Below are positions 36,576-48,757 of a DNA stretch of 64,000 bases, piece after piece; the first letter of the stretch is position 1; every line of letters begins with the position of its first letter. The position numbers and the translations under genes were made by a program. The DNA is from Pithys albifrons albifrons (lineage: Eukaryota; Chordata; Aves; Passeriformes; Thamnophilidae): assembly GCF_047495875.1 (NCBI RefSeq), contig NC_092458.1, forward strand, positions 111,029,727 to 111,093,726, given 5' to 3'. Under the pieces are notes generated by a model, which did not search any database, was not told the origin of the DNA, and was given only the letters and a program-made list of their open reading frames with translations.

Positions 36576-38713
36576 TCAGTGGTGACCAGATGTATCTTGA
36601 TAAAACTGCTGAAGTAAGTTGTATTGGTGGCATTGCTGGGTCTAGACATAGATCAGGAAAGTTTTTGTTTTTCTAAGCCTGTTAGCAGCTTCTGTGATCC
36701 TTTGTAAAGGTGAAGATAAGGACAAGGAAAATATGCTGTGACCATAATAATGGGTCAAAGTCTTGAAATACAAAAGGAAATGGGGGGCCAGGAGTCTGGT
36801 AGCCTGGCAGCAAGACAAAAGAATCCTCAAAACCCATTTTTGTATGAAAGGTTGTCAGAGCCTCTGAACAGGAGCACTATCTACTGTGAGTATGTGGTGC
36901 ACGCTACCGATTAGAAAACAGAATCATTGTGTTGGAACTCCAGACTTGAACACTTGAAGCTGTAATGTAAAGGAAGTAGGCTTGCTGTTTCCACAGCTGC
37001 TGTTTGGAAGATCAAGTGATGATATGAAGGTGGATTAATGAGGATAAGTGTTGGTCCTTTTCTCCATTGCTTCTGCCTAGTGAGACGGCTTTATAATAAG
37101 CCATTTGACTGTGCAGTAGCACTGTAGCCCCTGGTTTGTGTCCTGGCCATGTCTTTTTCCATATTTGTCTGCATTTTGGAAAACATCTGCTGTTCGTAAA
37201 GCATTACAAGAAGTGATTTAAATGCATCTTTCTCAAGAAGCTGTATTGCTCATTCCAAAAAGAGTGAAAATCATGGCAAATGAATGCATTTGGGTTTTAA
37301 AATACATTTTTTTGAGGTTTATTGTTTTTGCACATTAGCTTTTCTGAAAAGCAAAACTCTAACCTAAAATACAAGCAGTGGAGTTGTAGATGGCTGTATT
37401 TCATACTGCTTCACTTTCAAACTAAATGCAAGTTGTTACACCTGCTTCTCTTTATAAGTAACTGAGCAAGTTCTCTCTGTGGGACTTTGCTTTTTTTTCT
37501 TCATAGTGTTCTACCACTTCTCCTTTTGGCAATGCCTTTTTTCGCCCACTCACTCATGTATGCAAGACTGCATTGCCTCCATTGTTCTACACAGGCTTTC
37601 TCAATGAAAGTGATCTTTGAGAAGTTGCTGAGGCAAAGGATGGCAAGGGCTTTACTCTAATTCAGAATGAACAAGATTAGTTGGGAAACAAATGTGTTCT
37701 TTGGAGTTCAAGGTCTTGCTTTTAGTCTTCTTGCCTCTTCAGTTGAGCATTGTTGCATGGTGTGGGGGCAAAGCTTATTCCAGTAGCCTTTTATGTAAGT
37801 TGTTGATTGATATTGTACAATTGCTTTTGGTCATAGAGAGGTAATTTGCTTTCTTTGATATAAATCTCCAAAAACTTCTTTGTCACTTCTTTCAGCTCCT
37901 TCCTGGTGGGGAGATTTTTTGCTGTTTTTGTTTGGGGTTTGACTTTTTTTCCTGTTTGCTTCTGTGAGTTCTTAAAGTGGCATCTTATTTTTCAGCAGTT
38001 TTGATATGTTAAGAAAAACCTTTCCAAGGTAAAAAAAAGGAAATAAGAAAAACAAACAAAAACACAACAAAAACCAACTACGGAATGAGAATACTACCCC
38101 ATTGCAAAGTTTGTGCGCACCTGGAAGTGGCATTCAGTTGTGTGTTCCTGAAAGCTCGACCTCTGCTTTTGCTGCCAGCATCTGTGGATTATGGCACTTG
38201 GATCTGCTGGCCTGCTGTATCAGGACTTCACTGCCAGCAAAAGGGAGAAGGCTATGTGGAGTTAAACCCTCAGTTACCAGAGTATTTAGTTGAGCTGAGC
38301 CTGTGCGTGTTAGAGCTGCCCTGTAATCCCTTTGCCTGACTGTGCCCTTGAGCTCCTTCTGGAGCAGAAACTGCCAGGATGGGCACTTGGTCCTGGTGTG
38401 AGGTTCCTGCCCCTTAGGAGGGCTAGGGACAGCCTACCCTGTCTGCCACCTGGAAATAGGTTGATGCTTTGCTTCTCAGACTTGTTCTGTTAGGCTTTGG
38501 GTTCAGAGGTGGCATCACCAAAAAAATATTTGTTCCTAGGCACGGAATAAGCTACCAGTTGTGAACTTCTATGGAAGCTTGAGGAGAAGTGGAAAAGAAG
38601 GAAAAGGGAAACAACTGGCACTGCACATTCAATATCACTTTATTCTTATTGAGGCAGGTTTTAAATCTTATAGAAAAGCTAAAAAATAAGTGAAGGTTGA
38701 GCTGATGTCGAAT
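36576..38713. other. Non-coding stretch between two LTR fragments
   Basis: No recognisable retroviral coding sequence. An A-rich AAAC tract is at 38031-38077, next to a slightly GC-richer piece (38085-38470) whose 84-codon frame is not recognisable. The two LTR fragments point away from each other's expected provirus arrangement, so this is not a provirus interior. Confidence 0.5.
38031..38077. repeat. A-rich AAAC/AAC low-complexity tract
   Basis: Units such as AAACAAACAAAAACACAAC; simple sequence. Confidence 0.75.
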
Positions 38714-39202
38714 GTCTGAGCCCTAAGTGCAGTGTGTGGGGTGCAGAGGCTGCAGTGTGGAAGGTGTTCTCTGGCAGCCTGTGGAGAGGACTGTGATGGA
38801 GAAAATATCCACATAATAGTCCATGGAGAGCCCTCACAGGAATGCTTATCCCAAAGGTCTGCAGCCAGGGGGAAGGTACCATGCTGGAGTAAGGGAAAAG
38901 CATGAGGAGGAAGGAACAGTGGAGAAGAGCTGGGGACAGATCATAAACTGCTGTTAGTGCTACAGAGGGAGCCAAAGTGAGCGAGGAGGGGGGAAGGTCT
39001 TTTAGTTGTTGTTTCTCACTGTGCAACTCTTATTTTATTTCCCAATAAATTACTTAATTTTCTCCAAGTATTTTTTTTTCTTGTGATACTAATTGGTAAA
39101 TGATCTCTGTTGACCCACAAGATTTTCCATCTTATCCTCTCCACTGATAGGGAGAGCAGCTGGGTGGGTGCCTGGCAGCTGGCCAAGGTCATCTCATCAT
39201 CA
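38714..39202 (+). mobile_element. Avian ERV LTR fragment, plus strand (3' half)
   Basis: Sense-strand LTR text: 'CTGCAGCCAGGGGGAAGG' within GGA-rich units (38800-39000), 'CCCAATAAATTACTTAATTTT' (39041) with AATAAA at 39044-39049, 'GTGATACTAATTGGTAAATG' (39083), 'ATCTCTGTTGACCCACAAG', 'CCACTGATAGGGAGAGCAG', 'GGTGGGTGCCTGGCAGC' and a 3' end resembling the family's CCAGGGTCAACCCACCACA, here CCAAGGTCATCTCATCATCA ending at 39202. It appears to be the 3' half of the same or a close LTR family as the minus-strand piece at 36139-36575. The 115-codon minus-strand open frame inside is not a gene. Confidence 0.75.
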
Positions 39203-42200
39203 CTAGGAAGTTGAAATACACATGTGCCCTTGAGGATATTTGGAATAGTTGTTTAATTTAAATTATTTTTCATAGTAAAGCATTTTCACAATTTCTGTGT
39301 TTAAATGTAGCATATCATGAAGTCAGTGAAATGTAAGTTTTATTTAAAATTTTGAAGAAGTTTTTGGGCAATGCATACTTCTTATCTAAAGCACACAGGA
39401 GCTTCAGTTTTAGGGTTTTATGCCAGTTAAACTTTGTTAAATAAAAGTGACTCATGTTTTCATAACTAATTCCAATTAGAGAAATTAATGTTTGGCAAAT
39501 GAGGACAACTTGATGTGGAACGTAGTAAGCTTCTGGAAAGATTTGAGATAAATATTGTGATAAAAAGATATGTTGAGAATTGTCCTAGAGTGTCTCCATT
39601 TACAGAGAACAGATGGCATGGAGATTATTAATGACATACAGAGCTTTTTACCTCTTGGTTGTGAGTTTGAACTGCCATGAGGCCGGACATGATTGAAAGT
39701 TGTGACCATCTGTCCAATGGCCTACATGAAATGAGTTAGTTGTCTAAATCCAGCTACTAAAGAGCATCACCATCATCATGTAAATATTGCAAATAATACC
39801 TATATTTGTCTTTTATCAGTTTGCCTTTTGGAAAGGAAATAGCTTTTCAAGAATAATCAAATCTCCTATGGATTGCAAATATATTTTGGCCATGACATGA
39901 ATTTGCTTTGTTTTCTCACAGATATGTGATTGAACACATTCATTTAAAATATCCTGGTTTTAAGGAAATATATCCATGTTCTAGCTTGTTACGTTGAAAG
40001 AGGCATTTTATTTCATTTGCCAGCTGCCAAGAGTCTTAATCTGACTCTGATCCCACAGTTATGCCATTCCAGTACCTTTGCTGTGCTCTGTCTGCATTGA
40101 TTGAATGTTCCAAAGGCTTTAAGGCCAGTTTTATTAGTTTTAAACTTAATTTTCTGATTCTGTAGAACTCAGAGTGATATTGACAAACTCTGAGCTCTGT
40201 TCACCTTGCAAAGCAAGTGTTGCTACTTTTCTTTTGAAAACTTGAATGATGTCAAACAAATAAAGCCTTTTTTCCTAAACAGATGTTTGTAAGAAAGTCT
40301 GATATAGAAATCTGAGCCTTTTGATTCTTTAGCTTTTGCATCGCAGGTTTAATTTGCAGAGAGGAAAATTCATAAATGGAAAAACATCAATGCCTTGAGA
40401 AGGAAAAAAAAAAAACCCAGAAAAACCTTTGCACTCTTAACTGTTGTCTTTGATGTACTTACTGTGGAAAAGAATTTTTATAGAGAGACGGAAATTTTGT
40501 TGAGGTGTTTCTTTATAAACTGAGCTGTTGGAAAGGCTTGAAATGAAGACTGGTTTGTTGGTTTTTTTTCCAGGATTATAAAAGCACAACAGGTTATGTT
40601 GAGGATTACTATGCTCTGTTTGGAATGCTAATAGGCATGTGAAATGAATGGACTTTAAGAACTGATGCAGACAAATAATATATATTTTTTCTAGTATTCT
40701 GGTGACCAGTTGCCTAATAGGTTACTGTGTAGTGAGGGAAGGAGATCCTACAAGGGACAGGAGGATCAGAATTCACTTTATTATAGGCAGATGCTTTTAT
40801 TTCACTGAAAATATTTGTGAATACTTGTTTTTCTTCTGTTAAAGTGTGAAAAATACAACTGAAAGCAATACATCTAATTGTAAGTAACTTATTCTTTTAC
40901 AGTCTGATTGTAAATAACTTGTGCTTTTTCACATTCGTTGAGATTATTCTGTAAATTATGCATAGTGTATTGGTTGTGGTTAAATAATTTGATGTATGCA
41001 TTGGCTATGCATAGAAGGAATTCTACACCCTTGATATCTTCCTTTAGGGACAGATTAACTTCTACCCTATCCAGGGAAATGGAGGCTTTTCTGGTGTGCT
41101 GAATAACACTTGAGATAATATTGTGCATTCTTTACTCCCTCTGTATTATGAATACAAGGAGAGGTGGAGATGAACTTGCTTATGTCATGAAAACTGAAAT
41201 AGTCACAGGACAGGAGAGGTTCATGGTAGAAGCAAGAGGCAATTGAGGGTTTCCCTGTGAAAAGGTGAAATGCCTGTTTTTAAACTTTAACATTACTCCC
41301 TCTAAGTGGAAAAGAACACTGATTGCAACCTACTGAGAATGATAGTTTTTGCAGTCTGAAAGCAAGCCCTTTTCTCTGTTTGCTCCTCTAGTTGTAAGTC
41401 AGTCAAGAAACTGAAGTCAGCAAATAAGGAGTTGGACAAATTTACAAAGAAACCCTGTGAAAATACTATTAGTTGTATGTGTCCACTGTTTCCTCTGAAA
41501 CTATTCCTAATATCCAAGATTATGGAGAGGTAAAATGCTATTTATTGCTGTCAGTCTTTAAGAAATAGCCTTTGTAGCTGCAGCACCCATAAAAGGAGAT
41601 AGGTTGCTTTTGGTACTGAATCAAGGCCCAGGATATCCTTGTCGTCTTTCTCTGCCATGATACTCATGGTGAGATGATAGAAGTTGGAAGGTGTTTTCCT
41701 AGTTGTTAATACACCTCAGGTTTTACCCAGGAATTAATGCACTGGGCAGATGACTTGGTAGCCATCCCTCTCCTAACTCCGGAAGCGTCAGTGAAATTGC
41801 CATAAACAGGACACTTGTCCTCCAACTCATAACAAAGTACACTCGGTGTTAACTGCCTAGATCTAATATTGTTGGTATGTTTACTTTCACTGTGTTCCAC
41901 AAAGAACACTCTCCTTACTGAAATTTTGGCACATTTTATGCTAATGTGGGATGCTCTTAGAAGTGCAGATCTTAGAAGTCTCGTTTGTGGCAGATAAATC
42001 CAAGTAGGTGAGTGTGTTTGCTTTTCTGTGTTTAACTTTTCTGAGTTGAACAGTGAAAGCACAGTTTTTCTCTGATCATGTGTAGGATTTCTTTAACTTG
42101 GCACTGACCAAGCTCTGTATCAGTGAGAACCAGCTGTTTGAATTTTCAGAAAGAAAGTATATGTTATTACTTGGGAAGTTCATAAAACATTCCTAATCAT

Positions 42201-45200
42201 CTTCAGCAGTGCCAGTCAGAGCACTGTTTTGGCATGCTCTGTAGTGTCTGCAGGGTTTGTGCTGTTCTGCAGCTGCTAAAATTGTCATATTTTAAACATA
42301 ATTTATCTTTATCTACTATTGGGATTGAAAAATTATGGTTTCATTTTTGCAGTTAGAATATTGGTCATTAATATGCAAAGAGATACCCAATTATTATTTG
42401 TCCTGCTGTTTTCGATTCTGGCAGATTGTTAGTGCTGGGATTGGAAACAAGCTCTTTAGTGTGAAAGGTCTTTCTCTTTGTGAATAGTTCTGACACGCAC
42501 ACCAACTTTCTAAGTCATTAGGCAATGTTAAATGTATTGCATTTTTTGTATTTTTCGGGGTGTTTAAAATGAATTTTGCCACATGAAATATTAGAGCTCA
42601 TATCTTTGAAGATACCTGACATGTTGTTATTTTTGTCAGGTAACTTATAGAACTATGCTGATAAAATTAATTTCAGCTAGGAGCTGTATAAGTTTCACAG
42701 GTAGCTGAGAAATACAATTGGGTTTTGACTGAGTCTAAAAGCTACTTAACTGGAAGTAATACAAGTTAATATTTCACATTTTCACATGAACTGTGTTTTC
42801 AGAATTACCAAGTTCTATAAAAATTACTAACTAGGTGATGGAGAAAATACAGGTTAATGTAGTAGAAACTACTAGTGGAAAAGAAGCAAAGCAAACAGAA
42901 AATGGTCAGAGATTCAGGAAAATGTACATATAAACCATTTCCATGTATTGCCCCTCATTTCTGTTCTTGAGCTAAACTAGGTGCACGTAGGGCTTTATTT
43001 CATGTTTTATACTTTTCATTGTTTTTATTGATGTTAAAACTTGTTTCCTTTGTGCCAGTAACAGACTTTGTACTTCTGTAAATGTAGAACTGACATTGTT
43101 TGTGTTAGAGGACTTCTTTAGGCAAATTGAATTTTAAGTTCTTCAAATAGTGCTTTTTTTTTGTAACATATTACTGTATTGACTTAAGTATGTTAGATCT
43201 CTTGGTCAAGGGTAAGAATTGTAGCCAAGAAGAATATATTTGTTGCTTCTCTGTCTGCCCTCCTGTTGGGGAGAAATGCAGACTTGAGAGGATTTTTAGA
43301 TTTTTGGCGTGTTCTTTGCATAAAAATGCAGGATGTTGTGGATTTTGCTTCCTGAAGAGAAGGTTGTTGATGTATTTTGTAAAGAATGGAAGCTGCTGTG
43401 CTACTGGTAGTCATTACAATTCCATCTACCTTTATGAACAGGAATCCTTGTAACATCCCTCTGATTAATATTGTCCTGAAAGACTGGTTTTGTGGCAAAA
43501 AATTGTCATGGTCTAATGCTACATTAGCACTGAAACTTTTGGAGGGCATTTTGCATGTTTTGGGCTGATTGTAGCTATAACTGAGGCATCTGTCTTGATT
43601 GATTGAGCTTGGCAGGTCTTCATACTGAAGTTTGGAGTGGGTGTTTTTGCACTATCTTGCATTACTGAAGAGATGTGCTTCTTGAAGTTTTCCAGGTTGT
43701 TTGAAATTCTAGATGAAGTGGATTGATAAATAATTTTGGAGCTGAAACTCTGCAGGGTTTTCTCTAGTCCTTACTGAATTAAGGGGAACTTTGTTAATTT
43801 TGAACTCCATGGAAGCAGGTAGGCTGTTATTTGAGGAGCCATACTGTTTGGGAAGTACTCCCAAATGTGTCATGTTTTATGTTGAGTAGTGTAGAGTATC
43901 ATCTGCTGTAAGTAAATATTCAGGGTACAGGTTTTCATGATTCATGATGTTGTTTATGGTCCCCAGGTAGGTCCTTAAGGAATTTTACTTTAAAGAAAAA
44001 TTAAATAACATAATTTTCTTCTCTCTTAATGACTTTCATTCTTGTTAGAGCTGTGAAATGTAACCCTCTGCTACAAGATATGTGTTTGATGTTAATCTGT
44101 ACATTCTTGCTAATGGTTTTTACAGTATTTTCAAACTGTAGAGAGTAGATTCCTTTAACACATTTTAAATTGTTTCCTCATCAGAAAGACGTTGTCACTG
44201 ATGTCTTGTTGGAATGATCAATAAGTACTGAGATAGCAGAGAACATTAGGTTCTCTGCTGCCAAACAGATGCTAAGATGTTACCTCATGTATATGACAAG
44301 TTGTTATACTGTGCTTAGCATGTGATAACCTCACGTTTACCCTATTTACCTTCCTACAGTTTTTGAACCCTCTTTGTTTCAGAGGAAGCATAATGTTAAA
44401 TTTAGCTGTGAATATCTTCAGTGTGAGGTGTGGTAAAATTGAAATACTAAAAGGCACTTGACTTTTTTGTGCCTGTTCGTGTCTGTGGTCTTTTTAAGCA
44501 GAATGTCTTCTAGTTTGGGGCTGTTTGTTTTTGTTTTTTTTTTAAGCAAAGTTCTAAAAGATAATATTACATGGGAGTATGAACAATGAGAGGGTTCTTT
44601 CCTGTTTCATTGACCTGAGGTGGTGGCTGTTTCTTGTATTTTGTTTGTACTTTCTGATACTGCTTTTGTCTGAATTTATTTCATAAATTTACATGTTTGT
44701 AGAATGCAGGTCTAATTTAGATGCTGAATTCTGTCTAGTCATCTGATTTGGTTTCTGTAGTTGCTGTTCTAGTACTTGTCTATATAGGTATTTCTTCCAA
44801 TAGCTATTCAAATCCCAAAATAGACTTAAGGGGAAAAAAACCCCTAAATTATATGATTGAAGCTTTCTAGTTTAGAGAACTCATGACTGATGATCTGATG
44901 TAGTTTGTAATTGAAGTTCATAATCTGTAAACTATTACCTGTGTCTAAACTGCATGTCAAGAACTGACATTGTGACAGAAGGTACACCTGTCTCTGTAGA
45001 CTGGAGTTTGCTTTTGGTACATGACTGCAACATTTTTAACTGCAGTCCTTCAAAGAAGCCTGAGGTGAAAGCTTTTCCAAGTCTGTCCCGTTTCAGGCTT
45101 TGCAGTGAACAGCAGATATCCTTAACTATCACCTTTGTATGGCTGGCATGCTTCTCTACAGTGTTTTCCCCCAAAACATGAATTCCAGATGAAGCTTTTA

Positions 45201-48200
45201 AAAGCACCAAAATCGTGTTGAAACTGAAAAGGATTTTTTCCCTTACTTCTGTTGCTCTCCCTTTTTCTAATAGCACAAAGAAACTTCACATATATTTACA
45301 GGGCCAAGAATTTATTGTTAGTCCTGTTTAGTTTTAAGCCTAATATTCTGAACTATCTAATTAAATATAGGAAAAGTTTCAATAAAAATAAATTTCCAGT
45401 CCTAATCTGTACCCATGTAGCCAGTAGCCTACATGTACCACAGAAGCAGCACTAAATTTGTTTTTGGTGTGGTAACTGATTCTTCATTTCCATCTTCAGC
45501 TTGCAGCTCTTTTAATGAAATTTATCTTGAAATTGGTATGCTGTACTTGTGGGCTGAGGCAGAGAGGACTGAGTGGTTCCAGATCCTACTGAAAATTTAT
45601 GAACCTAACAAATCATAGCTTGTGCTGTTGCATGTAGCAGCAGCTTGAGAGCTGAATCTCTGTGCAGTGGACATCCATTTTTGATGGGAGAGTAGAGAAC
45701 GATGGAGATAAAAGACATTCAAACACCAATGAGATAGGTGCTGAGGTTCAGTCTACATCCAAAAAAAAAAATTTAGCTGAATTTCAGTGTGTGATTTTTA
45801 AGGAGATGTTACTTCATAGCACCGTGTCTTGTTTGGATGCTCTTGGGTCAATTTAAAGCGGTGTTTCAATTTAGCTCACTCAGGAAACTGACAAATTTAA
45901 CTATGAGGAAGTTTGCACTCAAGAAAAAGATCTATGTGCACTTGTGTAAAAATGTTCTGCTAAACTCTTAAACTTTGCCCGATTTGTGGTGTGATCAAGA
46001 AATTTTGTTCTCTAAACTTTAGACACATCCATACAGTACATGAAAAAAGCTTTTCTTTAAACCACCCATATTTGCAACATATGCCAATGTATACTTGAGT
46101 TTCTACCTTGAAGGAATTTTGGCACAACAGAAAGGAAGTATTTGAGGTTTTGTACCCCAAGCTTGTTAGTTGTGCAAAATTAATCAGATTTTAACTAATG
46201 AATCCCTTGATGGCTTGTGGAAGGTAATTTCAAGAAAGAATGCAAGTAACATAAAAGAGGGTCTGAATCTTACCGTACCCCTGTTATTTAGGAAAATGAC
46301 TTTCCAATGGCATGGCAGGCATTTCAAAGGCTTCATGATTCCTGTCACTTGTGATGCAGGTGGATCTGAATCTGCCTCTTTAGTTCATCAAGACATAGAG
46401 GAACTTCCTGAAAAAAATAATACATCTTACAAATTCTTGAATACATTGTTGCAGTGATAACTGAAATAAGAGGAACATTCATTTCTCTTCAATTTGCTTT
46501 TCTGTTTTTTTTTCTTGTTTGTTTTTTTAGGAAGGGAAGAAAAAAGGAAATCTACAAATTGATTTCTATAATTTATTAAAAATAATGGTGTGAAAGACAT
46601 AAGACAGGAGCAGTAGTGTGAGTTAGTAAAGAAAATAAAGGGTTCATGATGTGGTGATTAAGTTGTTTCAGAAGTTGTGGCTTTAATTTCTGAAATAATT
46701 TCTTATATATACAAAAATCAATTATGCAAATTGAAATGTCAGGAAACAGTAGAGGAAATGCTAGGATTTTAGAATGATAAAGAGTTTTCCAAATAAGGCT
46801 TTGGTATGAATTTTCCTGTAAAGGGAATATTGTTAAAGATGCTGAATTGGAGGTATTTTTGTGAAGCAGTGAGACAAACAATACTTGCTGAGATCTAGAC
46901 TTGTGAAAGAATACTTAATGAACAGTGTCTACCAGGACAGAGTGACATAACATTCTGAACCTTAAAACTTAACAGTAGCAGTCAGTGTGGATACTGAATT
47001 TCTGAATGATCACTAACAAGCAGTATTTCACCTACAATTATTAGCTGCACTTCAAGCTCAGGGTCATGTTGATTTTGTTACTCTGCAGCTGTAGTTAGAA
47101 GGTGACAGGAAATAGTACAGATGAGAAATGGAGAGACCCTTTGTTTACTCATCGGTGGTACAGATGACACTCTTTGCGATCTGTACGACTGTGCTGCAGT
47201 GAAATTCAGATTAGTTGTGCTGGCACTGGTCTGTCAGGCAAGTACAGTGAATGGTGACAGAATTGATACTTGGAGGCAGCTGGTGACTTGGTGTTTCATC
47301 TGAAATTGGAGTGAGTCACACTAAGGAAAATGAGCATGTAGAACAGAGCCTCTGATGATGGGGCAGAGCATACTGGAGAGCAGCTTCACAATAGCATTGT
47401 TTAACTGAACTAAAAATGATGAAAAATATAGATCAGTTCAGTTGCTCAAAGTTGGCTTTCACAGCAAAGATTAGTTTCTTAAAATTTATGTAGAATATTT
47501 TAGACTATATTATTTTAGTAGTTGTAGACTTAATTGGCAGAGGATAAAAGCAGAGGACTTTCAGTTTGGCTCTGTTCTGTCTGATCAGGCTTGTATTTGG
47601 ATATGGCAAATTTCAGATAATTTTGAGCAATTCAATGAAAAATGAGTCAAATGCCTTCCTTATGGGTTAATTTTTTTAATTGACCAAAAATCCATAATGA
47701 TTGAATTTGGTTATCAAAGAAATTCTAAGATTGTTTCTATATAAGCAGTCCTATGCACCATTTTCTGATTATTGTTGTGTAGTGCAAGTGATGGCAAATG
47801 TAAGCCTTTAAGCCAAGGTTGGCATAATCAACTTCTTTGTCTCAGTTGAAAAAGGTAGGGAAGAGGTCACACTTGTCTTACTTTTTATCATCTTTGCCTT
47901 TCATTTTTTAGTAAGAAAATGTGATTAGGTGTTAATGAAAAGAGTTGAGCTACTGGATGGGGACTCTTCGTGAATTAACCATGTTGTTAGATATGGAATT
48001 AGATCAAGACATTCTAAGCAGAAACAAAGGAAAGCTCATTTGACTTAGAGTTTATTAGGAAATACCCACTGAAATAGTTATTGTAGTATTATACCTAGAA
48101 CAAATAGTTGGAACAATTGTTGAGAATGCAGAGGTTTTGCTGTGAAAGACACAAGCTTAATGAGAGGCTGTTTCAGCTAACTGAAACAAAGAAAACTCCC

Positions 48201-48610
48201 CAGAAGGTTGTGATTGAGGCAAATAACAGACTTGAACTGTGAAGCATTAAGTACTGAAAGTAGTTTTATATTTAAAGAATATGGAGTTCTTGAGTATTCT
48301 TTTTTTCCCCTTAATCTTTGTGACCACAATATCAGCTAAACTAGGAATATGCAATAAGAGATTTGTCAGAAAAAAAACTATGACCTATCTCTCCTACTTG
48401 TTTTAGAGGTGTTAATAAGTTTCTTCTCCTAATATACTGAGCTAATAGCTGGAACATTTAACAGAGGATGTCTTCTGATTCTATTTTCCTATATTTTTGT
48501 GTAACTGGCAAGATAACTGGAACTGAAGTGCAGAGATGCAGTTCATCCTGAAGTTGTCCTTCAACTTATCCCCAACTTTCAGGCCAGCATAGTCTTTCCA
48601 TATCTGACTA
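39203..48610. other. AT-rich non-coding stretch
   Basis: No gene or repeat family recognised in 9.4 kb. The longest frames are 118 codons on the minus strand (41706-42062 and 43193-43549) and 113 codons (44935-45276 minus), none with a motif I recognise. Splice-like sites at 40574 and 45500 are discussed in findings. Confidence 0.5.
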
Positions 48611-48757
48611 GACCCTGAGATTAGCTTAGTTGGTTAAAACTTGGTTGTAGTAATGCCAAGGTCATGGGTTCAATCCCCTATGTGGGCCATGACTTAAGAG
48701 TTGGACTTGATGATCCTTGGGGGTCCCTTGCAACTCAAATAGTCTGCGATTCTGATA
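48611..48757 (+). mobile_element. tRNA-Ile-derived SINE with CR1-type tail (TguSINE1-like)
   Basis: The first ~80 bases resemble a tRNA-Ile gene. The internal RNA polymerase III promoter is visible: A box TAGCTTAGTTGG (48622-48633) and B box GGTTCAATCCC (48667-48677), with the acceptor-like 'GTGGGCCA' after it. The tRNA similarity is followed by a CR1-like 3' part: 'TTGGACTTGATGATCCTTGG', 'GGGTCCCTTGCAACTC' and a tail GCGATTCTGATAG. This composite is the known structure of TguSINE1, a passerine SINE thought to be mobilised by CR1 machinery. It is not a functional tRNA: the anticodon arm is degenerate. Clear target-site duplications are not visible, as is common for CR1-mobilised elements. Confidence 0.88.

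Noticed and set aside
36576..38713. Interior of a provirus between two LTR pieces
   Set aside because: The pieces are in opposite orientation and no retroviral coding similarity is visible between them.
38679..39026. 115-codon minus-strand frame
   Set aside because: Antisense of the LTR at 38714-39202; composition effect.
41706..42062. 118-codon minus-strand frame with a cysteine-containing C-terminal part
   Set aside because: No motif, no splice signals, and a frame of this length is expected a few times in 64 kb of two-strand sequence.
43193..43549. 118-codon minus-strand frame
   Set aside because: A plus-strand frame of 87 codons overlaps it; no family motif or conservation evidence.
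48611..48690. Apparent tRNA-Ile gene
   Set aside because: The anticodon arm is degenerate and the sequence continues into a CR1-like tail, so it is a SINE head rather than a tRNA gene.
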